From: Iningainema tapete BLCC-T55
GTDB lineage: Bacteria; Cyanobacteriota; Cyanobacteriia; Cyanobacteriales; Nostocaceae
NCBI RefSeq assembly: GCF_014698965.1
Contig: NZ_JACXAE010000118.1
Location: 1 to 64,000 of the forward strand
Direction of reading: 5' to 3'
Length of the DNA: 64,000 nucleotides
Under the pieces are notes generated by a model that was not told where the DNA came from, made no database searches, and saw only the letters and a list, made by a program, of their open reading frames with translations. This document shows, one piece after another, positions 54,733-63,327 of this stretch; positions within the stretch are counted from its first letter, which is position 1, and every line of letters begins with the position of its first letter. The position numbers and the translations under genes are program-made.

Positions 54733-55365
54733 TCAGCTAGAGGTAATTTTTTCTCGTATACGACGGGCAGCTTCTTTTGGAGATTTAGCCGCGTAGATAG
54801 CAGCACCAACAGCTGCGATCTGTGCGCCTGCTGCTTCCACCTGTTGAATAGTGTCTTCTTTAATACCACCTGCTGCGGATAGCGGAATTTTCACCATTCC
54901 TCGAAGCGTCTGAAGTTCATCCAACCTAGATACACCGCCGTGTGCTTGTTCATCCAACCCAGTGTGCAATTCTAGGTAATTTACACCCAACTTCTCTAAT
55001 TCAACCGCACGTTTGACTCGGTCATGTACGCCAATCATATCAGCCGTAACATACTTGTTGTATTTGCGAGCCGCAGCCACAGCCCCTTCAATCGTGGCGT
55101 CGTTAGATACGGCTAACACAGTAGTGAAATCTGCGTTTGCCTTGAATGCCATTTCTGCTTCCAATTCTCCTGCATCCATAGTTTTCATGTCAGCAAAAAT
55201 TAGCTTATCGGGGAAGAATTTTTTAAAGGTTTCCACCACTTTTAACCCCTCTTGCTTAATTAAGGGAGTTCCAGCTTCAATTACATCCACGTAGGCTGCA
55301 ACGTCTTGAAGTAAGTTCATTGCTTGCTCAAGTGATAAAAGATCTATAGAAACTTGTAACTTCAT
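54733..55365 (-). CDS. hxlA: 3-hexulose-6-phosphate synthase
   Basis: A protein of 210 residues, typical length. (beta/alpha)8 enzyme of the OMP-decarboxylase superfamily: 'YVDVIEAGTPLIKQEGLKVV', 'LIFADMKTMDAGELEAEMAF' (D-x-K-x-x-D metal and catalytic motif), 'YLELHTGLDEQA', 'PLSAAGGIKEDTI', 'AAVGAAIYAA'. It condenses formaldehyde with ribulose 5-phosphate to hexulose 6-phosphate. The related 3-keto-gulonate-6-phosphate decarboxylase is the alternative, but the SIS isomerase gene 32 bases upstream fits HPS. Unusual in a cyanobacterium. Confidence 0.85.
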   Translation of the reverse strand: MKLQVSIDLLSLEQAMNLLQDVAAYVDVIEAGTPLIKQEGLKVVETFKKFFPDKLIFADMKTMDAGELEAEMAFKANADFTTVLAVSNDATIEGAVAAARKYNKYVTADMIGVHDRVKRAVELEKLGVNYLELHTGLDEQAHGGVSRLDELQTLRGMVKIPLSAAGGIKEDTIQQVEAAGAQIAAVGAAIYAAKSPKEAARRIREKITSS

Positions 55366-55397
55366 TGAAATACCTCATCGTGTAAGTGAAAACATAT

Positions 55398-56006
55398 TTA
55401 TTCCAGATTTGTATGCAAAGCCCACAGGGTATCGGCGTTTTTGTTCAAATTCTGGGATAAAACATGGAATAAAGCATCAAACAGCAGTAGCGTAGACTGT
55501 TCAAACAGGGAACCTGCAAACTGTTTAGAGTGTTGATTACTGCGATCTTGCTTTGCTGCTGCGTCAATCTCAATCACAAGCTCGGCAAGATGAGCTAAAG
55601 GTGAGTCTACTTGAGTTGTGACACTAACAACGTAAGCACCAATTTCTTTCGCTTTCTGGGCAATCTCCCAAACATGCTCGGTGCTACCCGAGCCAGAACA
55701 ATCAATAAGTAAATCACCTTGTCTAATCGCTGGAGTAATTGTTTCACCTACCACATAAACTTGACTGCCCAAATGCATCAACCGCATCGCTACCATACGA
55801 ATTACTAAGCCACTGCGCCCTTCTCCTGCGACAAAAATTCTTTGTGCATTGGTAATTATCTGTCCAAGTTGAGCAACTACAGAGTAGTTAACTTTTTCTA
55901 GAACTTGTTTGTTCTCAGTTAAAACCAATTCAATTACTTGACTAATAGTTCCCGCCTCCAGAGGCTCTGCACTAGAATCGCTTTGTTCAATATCAACCAT
56001 AATCAA
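55398..56006 (-). CDS. hxlB: 6-phospho-3-hexuloisomerase (SIS domain)
   Basis: About 200-202 residues; ATG 56000 (MVDIEQSDSS) and 56006 are both possible. A single SIS domain: 'IFVAGEGRSGLVIRMVAMRL', 'LLIDCSGSGSTEHVWEIAQK', then Glu in 'GSLFEQSTLLLFDALF'. It isomerises hexulose 6-phosphate to fructose 6-phosphate, the second RuMP step. Upstream of hxlA in one operon; the lone HTH protein 56115..56651 is the next gene upstream on the same strand. Confidence 0.85.
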   Translation of the reverse strand: MIMVDIEQSDSSAEPLEAGTISQVIELVLTENKQVLEKVNYSVVAQLGQIITNAQRIFVAGEGRSGLVIRMVAMRLMHLGSQVYVVGETITPAIRQGDLLIDCSGSGSTEHVWEIAQKAKEIGAYVVSVTTQVDSPLAHLAELVIEIDAAAKQDRSNQHSKQFAGSLFEQSTLLLFDALFHVLSQNLNKNADTLWALHTNLE

Positions 56007-56061
56007 CTCCCATACCCTGAAACTTAAACTAAATATTTAGCGTTCTTCTTTGCGCCTTTGC

Positions 56062-56100
56062 GCCTACCCTACGGGAAGCCGCTCCGCGTCTATGCGTGAG
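56062..56100. repeat. Dispersed repeat CTACGGGAAGCCGCTCCGCG
   Basis: CCTACCCTACGGGAAGCCGC followed by TCCGCGTCTATGCG, a sequence style common as small dispersed repeats in filamentous cyanobacteria. It lies between hxlB and the upstream HTH gene, so it would be transcribed in the operon. Confidence 0.5.
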
Positions 56101-56114
56101 ACAAAAAAATCTAG

Positions 56115-56651
56115 TTAGCTCAAATGTAACTCCAGTCGCAGTGACGCTTGAGGTAAAAATTTCATCGACAAAGTAACTTCCCCTGCTTCATCAAGTTTCA
56201 ACAACTTGACTAAACGACAGCAATCAGAGGTAATCCGCTGTTTAAGTTGTGCCAGTTCTTCTTGAGGTAAAGGGGAGACGGCTTCCAGTTCCCTTTGCGC
56301 CTTGACTTTTTTTTCTGGCTTTGGTATGGTATAATCCACTGATTCCAATTCCAAATTAAAGGAATTAAAGAAAGTTTTTAGAGTCCGTCTATCGACACCA
56401 ACCTCACAACCAATGATGCGGCAGATGGTGCGGGGATCTAGCTGAGTCAATTCGCTTAGGTACTCGTAAGAATAGCGATCGCCAACTTCATTGCACAACA
56501 CCTGAGCTTGGCTAAGCTTGGAAAATCCCTGTTCGGTCAACACAATACCTCGTCTACGAGTCTTTTGGGACGAACATTCTTTTCGAGCTACTGCCGAATT
56601 GTGAGTTGATCTGCGATACAGATCGAGCGAGATAGGGAGTGAGCTTGGCAT
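56115..56651 (-). CDS. Standalone HTH-like protein related to HTH-AAA N-domains
   Basis: A protein of 178 residues. 'RRRGIVLTEQGFSKLSQAQV', 'ELTQLDPRTICRIIGCEVGV' and 'FFNSFNLELESVDYTIP' match, block by block, the N-domain of 3635..5086 and 35902..37311. The AAA part is absent. The C-terminal 50 residues (LKQRITSDCCRLVKLL) are different. It may act as a DNA-binding regulator of the downstream hxlB-hxlA genes, or as an adaptor for HTH-AAA ATPases. Divergent from a histidine kinase gene. Confidence 0.7.
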   Translation of the reverse strand: MPSSLPISLDLYRRSTHNSAVARKECSSQKTRRRGIVLTEQGFSKLSQAQVLCNEVGDRYSYEYLSELTQLDPRTICRIIGCEVGVDRRTLKTFFNSFNLELESVDYTIPKPEKKVKAQRELEAVSPLPQEELAQLKQRITSDCCRLVKLLKLDEAGEVTLSMKFLPQASLRLELHLS

Positions 56652-56867
56652 AGGCGAAACCTCAATATTTAAGGGAGCAAGAGAGAAATTTCCACTTTTT
56701 TCCTTTTTACTTGACTAAAATTGATTGATTTGGTCACTCATGGAGTATTATCTCCAGATTGTGTTGATTAATGTCACTAAGTTGTGGCTATGTTTTAAAA
56801 TCAGAGCTAGGGCTAGTTAAAACCTAGACTAAAGTCAGGGTTAGCTTGATCGACTTTCAATTAGCTT

Positions 56868-58511
56868 GTGCCAATGATTCAAAACGAGTCAACTAACAAT
56901 CCCGCCGAGCAAGAACGTGCCGCTCTTCTAGAAAAGGCGAATCAATTGCTACAAGCAGAAGTCGCGATGCGTCGGCTCTTGGAGTTGGTGCGCTCAAGCG
57001 AACAGCGGTTCCGTACCATGTTTGAGCAGGCAGCCGTTGGTATGGTACTTGCCAATTTGGAGGGGCAGTGGCTCCAGGTAAACCAACGTTTTTGTGATAT
57101 CACTGGTTATACTAAGTCAGAAATGCTACAAATGAGCTTTGGTGATATTACTCATCCAGATACGCTATCAACAGATCTTGAAGCCACTCATCAACTAAGA
57201 GAGGGTGCGATCACTCAGTACCAAACCCAGAAGCGCTACATCCGCAAAGACGGCTCTCTAATCTGGGTTCACCTGACGGTTTCCCTGTGTCGAGACGACT
57301 TAGGCAAGCCATCGTGTTTCATCGGCATCATCCAGGATATCAGCCAAGGTAAAGAGGCAGAGCTAGTCGCTCAAGGGCAGCAGGCAGCACTTGGGCATAC
57401 CTTAAACCTGCTTGCCACCCAGCCAGAGTTAGACAAATTCCTAGAGCAAGTCCTCATCACTTGTACCGAGCAACTTCGTGAAAGAGCGTCCACGCTATGG
57501 CTCTACGATGCGGCAACTCTTTGTAATTCTTTACACATGACCTGCTATGATGGAAAAGTACAGCGTAAACCATTCCCTTGGATTGGTGAGGGAGAGACTC
57601 TAACTTTATCAGTGCAGAATTGGGCAGCTTGGCAGCAATTAATACATACACGTCGTCCTGTGATCGTCACCGATTTAGCTAAGAATTTACACGAAAAAAC
57701 TCGTAATTGGATGAGTGCAGAAGGTGTAAAATCTCTTTTGGTTGTACCTTTGCTCTTTAATGAGGAAATTGTCGGCACTTTTGGGATTCACAACACTAAA
57801 TCTAACTATTGGCAACCAGAAGCGATCGAGCTAGCTCAAGCACTCGCTCAGCAAGCTACTCTCGCAATTCAGTTAACTCGACTGGCAGAGGAAGCAAAAC
57901 AGGCAGCGCTGTTAGAAGAACGTAACAGATTAGCAAGCGAAATCCACGACACTCTCGCCCAAACCTTCACTGGCATCTCAATTCAACTAGAACTTGCCAA
58001 ATTTCTGGTTCATCAAAATCCAGCAGAAGCTGAACAAATTCTGAATCGCATTGGCGAATTAGCGCAAACAGGATTGGATGAGGCACGACGTTCGGTTTGG
58101 ACACTTTATCCAGCTACCAATGAGTATGCCGATTTGGCGCAAACACTCTCCGACAGCGTTGCTCAAATGACTAAAGGTACAGCTATTCATACTGAAGTCA
58201 AAATACACGGCAATCCCTATCCCCTTCTACCCTTCATCGGCAAAAACCTGTTACGTATTGCACAAGAAGCCATCACCAACGCTCTCAAACATGCTCAAGC
58301 AACCACTCTCTGGATTGAACTCACCTACGAATCTGCCTGTATTTACCTGTGTGTACGCGACAACGGTTGTGGCTTTTCGCTCGCGACAAACACCAATGGC
58401 TTTGGGTTAATTAGCATGTCCGAACGAGTCGATCGCATTGGTGGGCAATTAACTATTACAAGCCATCCAGGGGAAGGAACAGAGATTTTAGTTCATGTGC
58501 CGATAAGATAA
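56868..58511 (+). CDS. PAS-GAF sensor histidine kinase (NarL/DegS type)
   Basis: A protein of about 547 residues from GTG 56868 or 545 from ATG 56874. PAS domain near 47-165 (FRTMFEQAAVGMVLANLEGQ), GAF near 175-335, HisKA_3 dimerisation domain with 'LASEIHDTLAQTFTGI' (His360), HATPase with 'RIAQEAITNALKHA' and 'VRDNGCGF'. Cytoplasmic, no membrane segment. It phosphorylates the response regulator encoded 2 bases downstream. Divergent from the hxl operon, so formaldehyde or a related stress is a possible input, by inference. Confidence 0.92.
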   Translation: MPMIQNESTNNPAEQERAALLEKANQLLQAEVAMRRLLELVRSSEQRFRTMFEQAAVGMVLANLEGQWLQVNQRFCDITGYTKSEMLQMSFGDITHPDTLSTDLEATHQLREGAITQYQTQKRYIRKDGSLIWVHLTVSLCRDDLGKPSCFIGIIQDISQGKEAELVAQGQQAALGHTLNLLATQPELDKFLEQVLITCTEQLRERASTLWLYDAATLCNSLHMTCYDGKVQRKPFPWIGEGETLTLSVQNWAAWQQLIHTRRPVIVTDLAKNLHEKTRNWMSAEGVKSLLVVPLLFNEEIVGTFGIHNTKSNYWQPEAIELAQALAQQATLAIQLTRLAEEAKQAALLEERNRLASEIHDTLAQTFTGISIQLELAKFLVHQNPAEAEQILNRIGELAQTGLDEARRSVWTLYPATNEYADLAQTLSDSVAQMTKGTAIHTEVKIHGNPYPLLPFIGKNLLRIAQEAITNALKHAQATTLWIELTYESACIYLCVRDNGCGFSLATNTNGFGLISMSERVDRIGGQLTITSHPGEGTEILVHVPIR

Positions 58512-58513
58512 TT

Positions 58514-59140
58514 ATGACTCAAGACTCTATCCGCGTTCTCATTGCTGACGATCATCCCGTTGTTCGTAGCGGTTTAGCTCGGATGATTGATTTTGGCGAA
58601 GGAATGAGTGCAGTCGCCGAAGCCGAAAACGGCACACAAGCGATTGAGTTATTCCACCAGCATCAACCCGATGTGGTTCTCATGGATTTGCGTATGCCGG
58701 AAATGAATGGAGTTGATGCGATTATCGCCATTCGACAAGAATTTCCTCATGCCCGCGTCATCATCTTAACTACCTACGACACCGATGAAGACATTTTTCG
58801 CGGACTACAAGCAGGAGCGTCGGGCTACCTACTTAAAGATGCTAAAATGAATGTTTTGTTAGATGCTATCCGCCAAGTTCATGCTGGAAAAAATTACATT
58901 CCCCCAGAGGTGGGAGCAAAGCTGGCAACAAGGTTGAGTAGCCCTAAATTAAGCGATCGCGAACTTGAAGTCTTGCAACATATAGCGCAGGGCAAAAACA
59001 ACTCAGATATTGCTACTGTTCTTGGCATTAGCGAAGGTACAATCAAGTTTCACATCACCAACATTTTCAGTAAATTAGGGGTGAGCGATCGCACGCAAGC
59101 CGTTCTTGTTGCCATCAAACGCGGTCTTGTTACTCTATAA
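58514..59140 (+). CDS. NarL/LuxR-family response regulator
   Basis: A protein of 208 residues. Receiver domain: 'VLIADDHPVVRSGLARMI', phospho-acceptor Asp58 in 'VVLMDLRMPEMNGVDA', Thr in 'VIILTTYDT', Lys in 'SGYLLKDA'. C-terminal LuxR helix-turn-helix: 'LSDRELEVLQHIAQGKNNSD', 'ISEGTIKFHITNIFSKLGVS'. Partner of the kinase immediately upstream. Its 3' end overlaps the convergent gene 59135..59887 by 6 bases. Confidence 0.93.
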   Translation: MTQDSIRVLIADDHPVVRSGLARMIDFGEGMSAVAEAENGTQAIELFHQHQPDVVLMDLRMPEMNGVDAIIAIRQEFPHARVIILTTYDTDEDIFRGLQAGASGYLLKDAKMNVLLDAIRQVHAGKNYIPPEVGAKLATRLSSPKLSDRELEVLQHIAQGKNNSDIATVLGISEGTIKFHITNIFSKLGVSDRTQAVLVAIKRGLVTL

Positions 59141-59887
59141 TATCACAAACCCCAGATCGATCAAGCGATGGTGAACACCATGTGGTTGTTTGCCCACCAC
59201 TCTATCAAATGGTTCGTTCAAATTGTTACCTGCTAAGTCTTCTAATCGAGTATTCACAACTAAAGTGTAACATCCTTGAGTCCAAGGATGCATTGGAGTA
59301 AAGCTCCATGTTTTGTCATAGTTGAGCAGATCAACCTCTCCTTCTATCCAGTTACGTCTATCATCTTCAACGTAAATAAACGTGATTAATGATACACAAT
59401 CTAGAGGTTGAGGAAATTCTATAAACACTGGTTCTTGAGTGTTAGCCTTCGGTGAAACTACTTTCCAAGTATTAATATCAAGTATTTCAATATACTCATC
59501 GACTACAGTGAACTGCTTGGAAAAGTTGGATTGCAAAGGTTGTCCTTGGGCATCTAGCCAGTCTTGATCGACAACCAAATTGTAAGTTTCGCCCACTAAT
59601 AATGCCCTTCCCATCTTTATATAGGCGCTAAGCCCTTTTTTGACTCTTCCTGGATGAAATAGCAAAGTGAGACGGGTTGTTGTGGGGTCCCACAGTTCTT
59701 CTACTGTATCAAGAAACACATCAAAAACTTCTTGATTTTGGGAGTTGAACAGATGGATGTGTTGTAAGGCGCTACCCCGTCGCATCGCGTTAGAAAAGTA
59801 GAAGTGAAACCGCAGTAGATTCTCAGGGAGACGATCGCACGAAGGATAGACTCTCACAAGCTGTGTTTTGGTAGAAGACACATCCAT
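59135..59887 (-). CDS. Hypothetical Ig-like/beta-rich protein
   Basis: A protein of 250 residues without signal peptide. The N-part ('LVRVYPSCDRLPENLLRFHF', 'YFSNAMRRGSALQHIHLF') and the C-part ('WSFTPMHPWTQGCYTLVVNT', 'LEDLAGNNLNEPFD') resemble the SbsA-type Ig-like fold. No enzyme motif. It is the second gene of a pair with 59891..61078 (3-base gap), so the two probably work together. Function unknown. Confidence 0.7.
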   Translation of the reverse strand: MDVSSTKTQLVRVYPSCDRLPENLLRFHFYFSNAMRRGSALQHIHLFNSQNQEVFDVFLDTVEELWDPTTTRLTLLFHPGRVKKGLSAYIKMGRALLVGETYNLVVDQDWLDAQGQPLQSNFSKQFTVVDEYIEILDINTWKVVSPKANTQEPVFIEFPQPLDCVSLITFIYVEDDRRNWIEGEVDLLNYDKTWSFTPMHPWTQGCYTLVVNTRLEDLAGNNLNEPFDRVVGKQPHGVHHRLIDLGFVIL

Positions 59888-59890
59888 ATC

Positions 59891-61078
59891 TTATTTGATC
59901 AGGTCTTGATAACCTTCATCTGTTTTGAGGATCTGATGAGCGTTGCGCACGTAGTTCTGCTGAAAGGCATTATCAGGATACGCATAGTCAGGAAAATCGT
60001 ACTCATTAATAAAATCGCTGAGCCGGAAATAAAAGCCCTTTCTCAACGAGAGTAGATCGAGCCTACCCATATCCAAGTCGCGTCGAATCGTCAAAAAGAA
60101 CTGCTCATCTTGATTGTCAATATGCATCACTCCAGCCAAAGGAACGGACGAAACAGCGACACCTGCAGTAACTTGATGCGGAAGTTGAACTGGTGTACTC
60201 AAACCAACTCCAGCATTGCTTTCCATAATATCCTTCAGCTTGAGCATCATACCGCTTCTTGCTTTATTGCTAATCAAGACATAATCTTCAACACCATCCG
60301 ATCCCGGAGCGCTAAACCTAACCATATCGATAGGAGTATTACCATATCCTAACTCACCAATGGTCTTTCCCTTAACGTGCGCACCATCAAGTAGTTGATC
60401 GACCGGAATTGTCACTAGTGGTGTGCAGGTGTATGCGGCAAGCACATGAAGTTTTCCATTTAAATCCACCACTGAAAGTGTACGAATTGGCGCTCTAGTT
60501 TCATTTTGGTTGTGTACAGCGTGATAGATTTCTACGCTACTGGCTTTAATATCATCTTTAAATGGATAAGGAATCCGATACAACGTAGATGCGAAATTCC
60601 CATTTGACAATCCTGCAACATAAATCTCTCCATCAGCGTATTCAATGTCAGTAATTGTCAAACTTTGTGCTGGAACTTTGTGCCAGAAGGTAATGCGATC
60701 TGGCTGGTGATTGAGGGCGATGTGGGAGTACTTGAGGCTATCCCATTCAATGTTGCGAATCTTGCCTGCTTGGTTCACAACCAAGATAATTGGAATTGCT
60801 TGTTTACCATGACCGCGAGTTACACCAATGTAGGCTTCATGCGTGAGGGGATGCACTGCCAGATCGTTTACAGTAACTAGGTCTACGGATACGCCTAAGA
60901 AACTGGCGATTCTTTGATCGAGTCCGTAAATGTTGTATGTTAGGGATTCGCTTGCTGGCTTTTCATCTTCTAGCTCGAATGCAAAGACCTTACCACTGTA
61001 GGAATCACCGACGAATAAAATGTTATTCGCTCCGAATGTTAAAACACTGATTGATTCTATCGTTGGTGCAGTTGTCAT
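59891..61078 (-). CDS. Hypothetical beta-propeller-like protein
   Basis: A protein of 395 residues without signal peptide. Repeated short strand patterns such as 'NILFVGDSYSGKVFAFEL', 'VNDLAVHPLTHEAYIGVTR', 'ITDIEYADGEIYVAGLSN' and 'LHVLAAYTCTPLVTI' suggest an irregular propeller of the NHL/lactonase kind. The C-terminus has 'LRKGFYFRLSDFINEYDFPD'. No recognised family or catalytic set. It precedes 59135..59887 in a two-gene operon convergent to the NarL-type system. Confidence 0.7.
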   Translation of the reverse strand: MTTAPTIESISVLTFGANNILFVGDSYSGKVFAFELEDEKPASESLTYNIYGLDQRIASFLGVSVDLVTVNDLAVHPLTHEAYIGVTRGHGKQAIPIILVVNQAGKIRNIEWDSLKYSHIALNHQPDRITFWHKVPAQSLTITDIEYADGEIYVAGLSNGNFASTLYRIPYPFKDDIKASSVEIYHAVHNQNETRAPIRTLSVVDLNGKLHVLAAYTCTPLVTIPVDQLLDGAHVKGKTIGELGYGNTPIDMVRFSAPGSDGVEDYVLISNKARSGMMLKLKDIMESNAGVGLSTPVQLPHQVTAGVAVSSVPLAGVMHIDNQDEQFFLTIRRDLDMGRLDLLSLRKGFYFRLSDFINEYDFPDYAYPDNAFQQNYVRNAHQILKTDEGYQDLIK

Positions 61079-61387
61079 TACTAGTTAAATATTCGTCGTC
61101 AAGCTAGTATCTCATCTTATAACTATCTGTTGCAAGGGAAGATTGACACATTAAGCAAGAACTTAAACTAGAGAAATTGGGCGATCGCGCCACCTCGATG
61201 GGGAGTATGTGAGTTTTGCACGTCTGTTGTTTATTGTGGTGTGTGGCACTAAGCGCCCACCCAAACGATCTATAGGATTTTCTCAAAATTAAGTTCTGCC
61301 TTATCTTGTTAATCGTACCTGGTTAAAACGTAGGTAGACGCCAAAACTAGATATGAAGATTTCTGGCGATCTTAAGGAATAAAAACA
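61079..61387. other. Divergent intergenic region
   Basis: About 310 bases between the unknown operon (leftward) and the YcaC-like gene (rightward). It has one GCGATCGCG site near 61181. AAGGAA before 61388 is the ribosome binding site. Nothing else is visible. Confidence 0.4.
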
Positions 61388-62044
61388 ATGACAGTTGAAA
61401 ATTCTGCTACTGCGCGGTTTTACGAACAACTAACACCACAAAACGCAGCCATGCTGCTGATCGATCACCAAGTTGGAACCTTATCTTTTGGCATCACTGA
61501 CATTGATCCAGTTAATCTCAAAAACAACGCCCTTTATCTAGCTGAGGTTGCGAAGCTGTTTAACTTGCCAACACTGCTAACTACCAGCAATCCCAATGGT
61601 GCAAACGGTCCTCTTTTTCCTGAATTAATCGAGAGCCTACCAAATGTGCCGCAAATCGATCGCGTGATTATCAATGCCTGGAACGATCCTAACTTTGTTA
61701 CAGCAGTAGAGCAGACAAACCGACCCAAGTTGATTATGGCAGGTGTAACAACAGATGTGTGTCTGGCGTTTCCAGCCATTTCTGCCGTGGGAGCAGGTTA
61801 TGACGTGTACGCAGTAATCGATGCTTCGGGAACATGGAATCAGACAACTCAAAATGCGGCGATCGCCCGCATGAGTCAAGCTGGAGTTAAATGTGTCAAT
61901 ACTATTGCAGTTGCAGCCGAATTGCAGAAGGACTGGACACTGGCAACAGCACCAGGCATGGGCAAAATCTTTGCCAATCGCTTACCTAACTTCGGGTACG
62001 TCTTAACCACCATAGAACATACCAAAGAACTAGCTGCTCAATAA
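61388..62044 (+). CDS. Isochorismatase-like (YcaC-type) cysteine hydrolase
   Basis: A protein of 218 residues. Catalytic Asp in 'AAMLLIDHQVGTLSFG', cysteine in 'IMAGVTTDVCLAFPA' (T-T-D-V-C), Lys expected near 'QIDRVIINAWNDP'. The family includes isochorismatases, nicotinamidases and YcaC of unknown substrate. AAGGAATAAAAACA precedes the ATG. A single gene, with divergent neighbour upstream. Confidence 0.88.
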   Translation: MTVENSATARFYEQLTPQNAAMLLIDHQVGTLSFGITDIDPVNLKNNALYLAEVAKLFNLPTLLTTSNPNGANGPLFPELIESLPNVPQIDRVIINAWNDPNFVTAVEQTNRPKLIMAGVTTDVCLAFPAISAVGAGYDVYAVIDASGTWNQTTQNAAIARMSQAGVKCVNTIAVAAELQKDWTLATAPGMGKIFANRLPNFGYVLTTIEHTKELAAQ

Positions 62045-62127
62045 TTCTTAATCTAAGCTTAACAACGCTCTGAGGCAGCCGCCCGCACAGTTCCTCGTAC
62101 CAGACAGAGCATGGTAACGAGGAACAT

Positions 62128-62157
62128 GAAGTAAGTTCATTGCCTGCTCAAGTAGTA
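62128..62157 (-). pseudogene. Fragment of an hxlA-like gene start
   Basis: About 29 bases (TGAAGTAAGTTCATTGC, TGCTCAAGT) are nearly identical to 55309-55338, codons for LEQAMNLL of hxlA. The match ends abruptly on both sides. It is either a trace of a second hxlA copy or of a recombination event. Confidence 0.5.
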
Positions 62158-62159
62158 AT

Positions 62160-63293
62160 CTATTTAGCACCAGGAATAAACGCCGTTTCTTTGAGCAGCA
62201 GCTGTAGTTTTGCGTGATCGAGTTTCGTGTCCTTCAAGTTATTTCCCCACATATCAGAAAAGAAATCTTGCATCAGCGCAATTATGCTGCGATATTTAAC
62301 GATGCTGGCAACATAGAAATCATCTAACTTCATCACCCCGTCAGCATGTATCTGTTTGATGTTGTCGAGTAATATGGCTCGCACTTCATAAGGTTGTAAC
62401 CCTTCTTTTATGCCATATTTTTCCATTATCATGCGTTGATCGTTTTCCGAACATGAATAATAGGATGGTTGAATCAGGTGTCCAAGATTCCGCAGGACTT
62501 CTCCGTAGTCGTAAAATGTGTTCTGCTCAAAGAAAGACTCTTCATCTAGAGTCAAGGCAAAACTCTTGTCAAGTACCAAACCAAAATCGGTCAAATATAT
62601 CTGCTCGCCGTCAGTGACGACGTTGCGAAAATGCGCGTCGAAGTGAATGATTCCCTTCGTCCTCAAAAAGTCAATCGTCATGCGTAAGTCATCCAGGGTT
62701 TTCTCAAGTTTGTTAGGGTTTTCCCGCAGCCATGTTTCCAGAACATGCGGTATATACTCTAAGAACAGAACCAACTCATATTTGGCGTTCGCTCTATCTA
62801 ACAGATAATTGCCGGCGTTCACACTATTGCCCCAGCACTCCACATAACTTTTTACATGCTCCTGATTCACATCCGCCCGCTGCCCAGAGAACGGAATAAT
62901 CCGATAATGGTACATTAGTGGGAAGGTGGCGCGAGCTTCCTCCAATACCCAGTTGGTAGTCTTGATATAAGTCACGAGTTCACGGAAAACCCCAAAACCA
63001 GTAGAACCTAAGTTGTAATTACAGTAAGTCGGCAAGTCATAGAGGTTTTTGGTGGAGAACAAGTTGTCATATTCGATGTTCGTAACCGGAAGGCGTTTCA
63101 CAAAAACCTTGGATTGCCCAAGGACGATGGTGTGATTCATCCCCGAACCCGTGTTCGATTCACTCGACTCACTCTTGTCAAACAGAGAACGCAATTGCGC
63201 ATTATCCAACTGAGCGATTTGTGAACTGAGCTTGAAGTATAGCTTCCTTCTCTGTTCTATACGATTCTTAGCCATTTTCTTCTGAAAAGCCAC
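62160..63293 (-). CDS. Protein-kinase-fold protein
   Basis: A protein of 377 residues. Kinase landmarks: 'SKVFVKRLPV' (Lys66), catalytic loop 'HFDAHFRN' (His217, Asp219, Asn224) and 'LTDFGL' (Asp236). The glycine loop is loose. No membrane segment or extra domain. It could phosphorylate small molecules or proteins (APH/RIO-like spread). It lies 34 bases downstream of cobK on the same strand, but nothing links it to cobalamin. Confidence 0.75.
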   Translation of the reverse strand: MAFQKKMAKNRIEQRRKLYFKLSSQIAQLDNAQLRSLFDKSESSESNTGSGMNHTIVLGQSKVFVKRLPVTNIEYDNLFSTKNLYDLPTYCNYNLGSTGFGVFRELVTYIKTTNWVLEEARATFPLMYHYRIIPFSGQRADVNQEHVKSYVECWGNSVNAGNYLLDRANAKYELVLFLEYIPHVLETWLRENPNKLEKTLDDLRMTIDFLRTKGIIHFDAHFRNVVTDGEQIYLTDFGLVLDKSFALTLDEESFFEQNTFYDYGEVLRNLGHLIQPSYYSCSENDQRMIMEKYGIKEGLQPYEVRAILLDNIKQIHADGVMKLDDFYVASIVKYRSIIALMQDFFSDMWGNNLKDTKLDHAKLQLLLKETAFIPGAK

Positions 63294-63327
63294 AGCATTC
63301 TTAAACTGGAATGACCCGATTTCTCTA

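Noticed and set aside
54645-54869. Minus-strand ORF overlapping hxlA
   Set aside because: Out-of-frame shadow of the well-conserved hxlA C-terminus.
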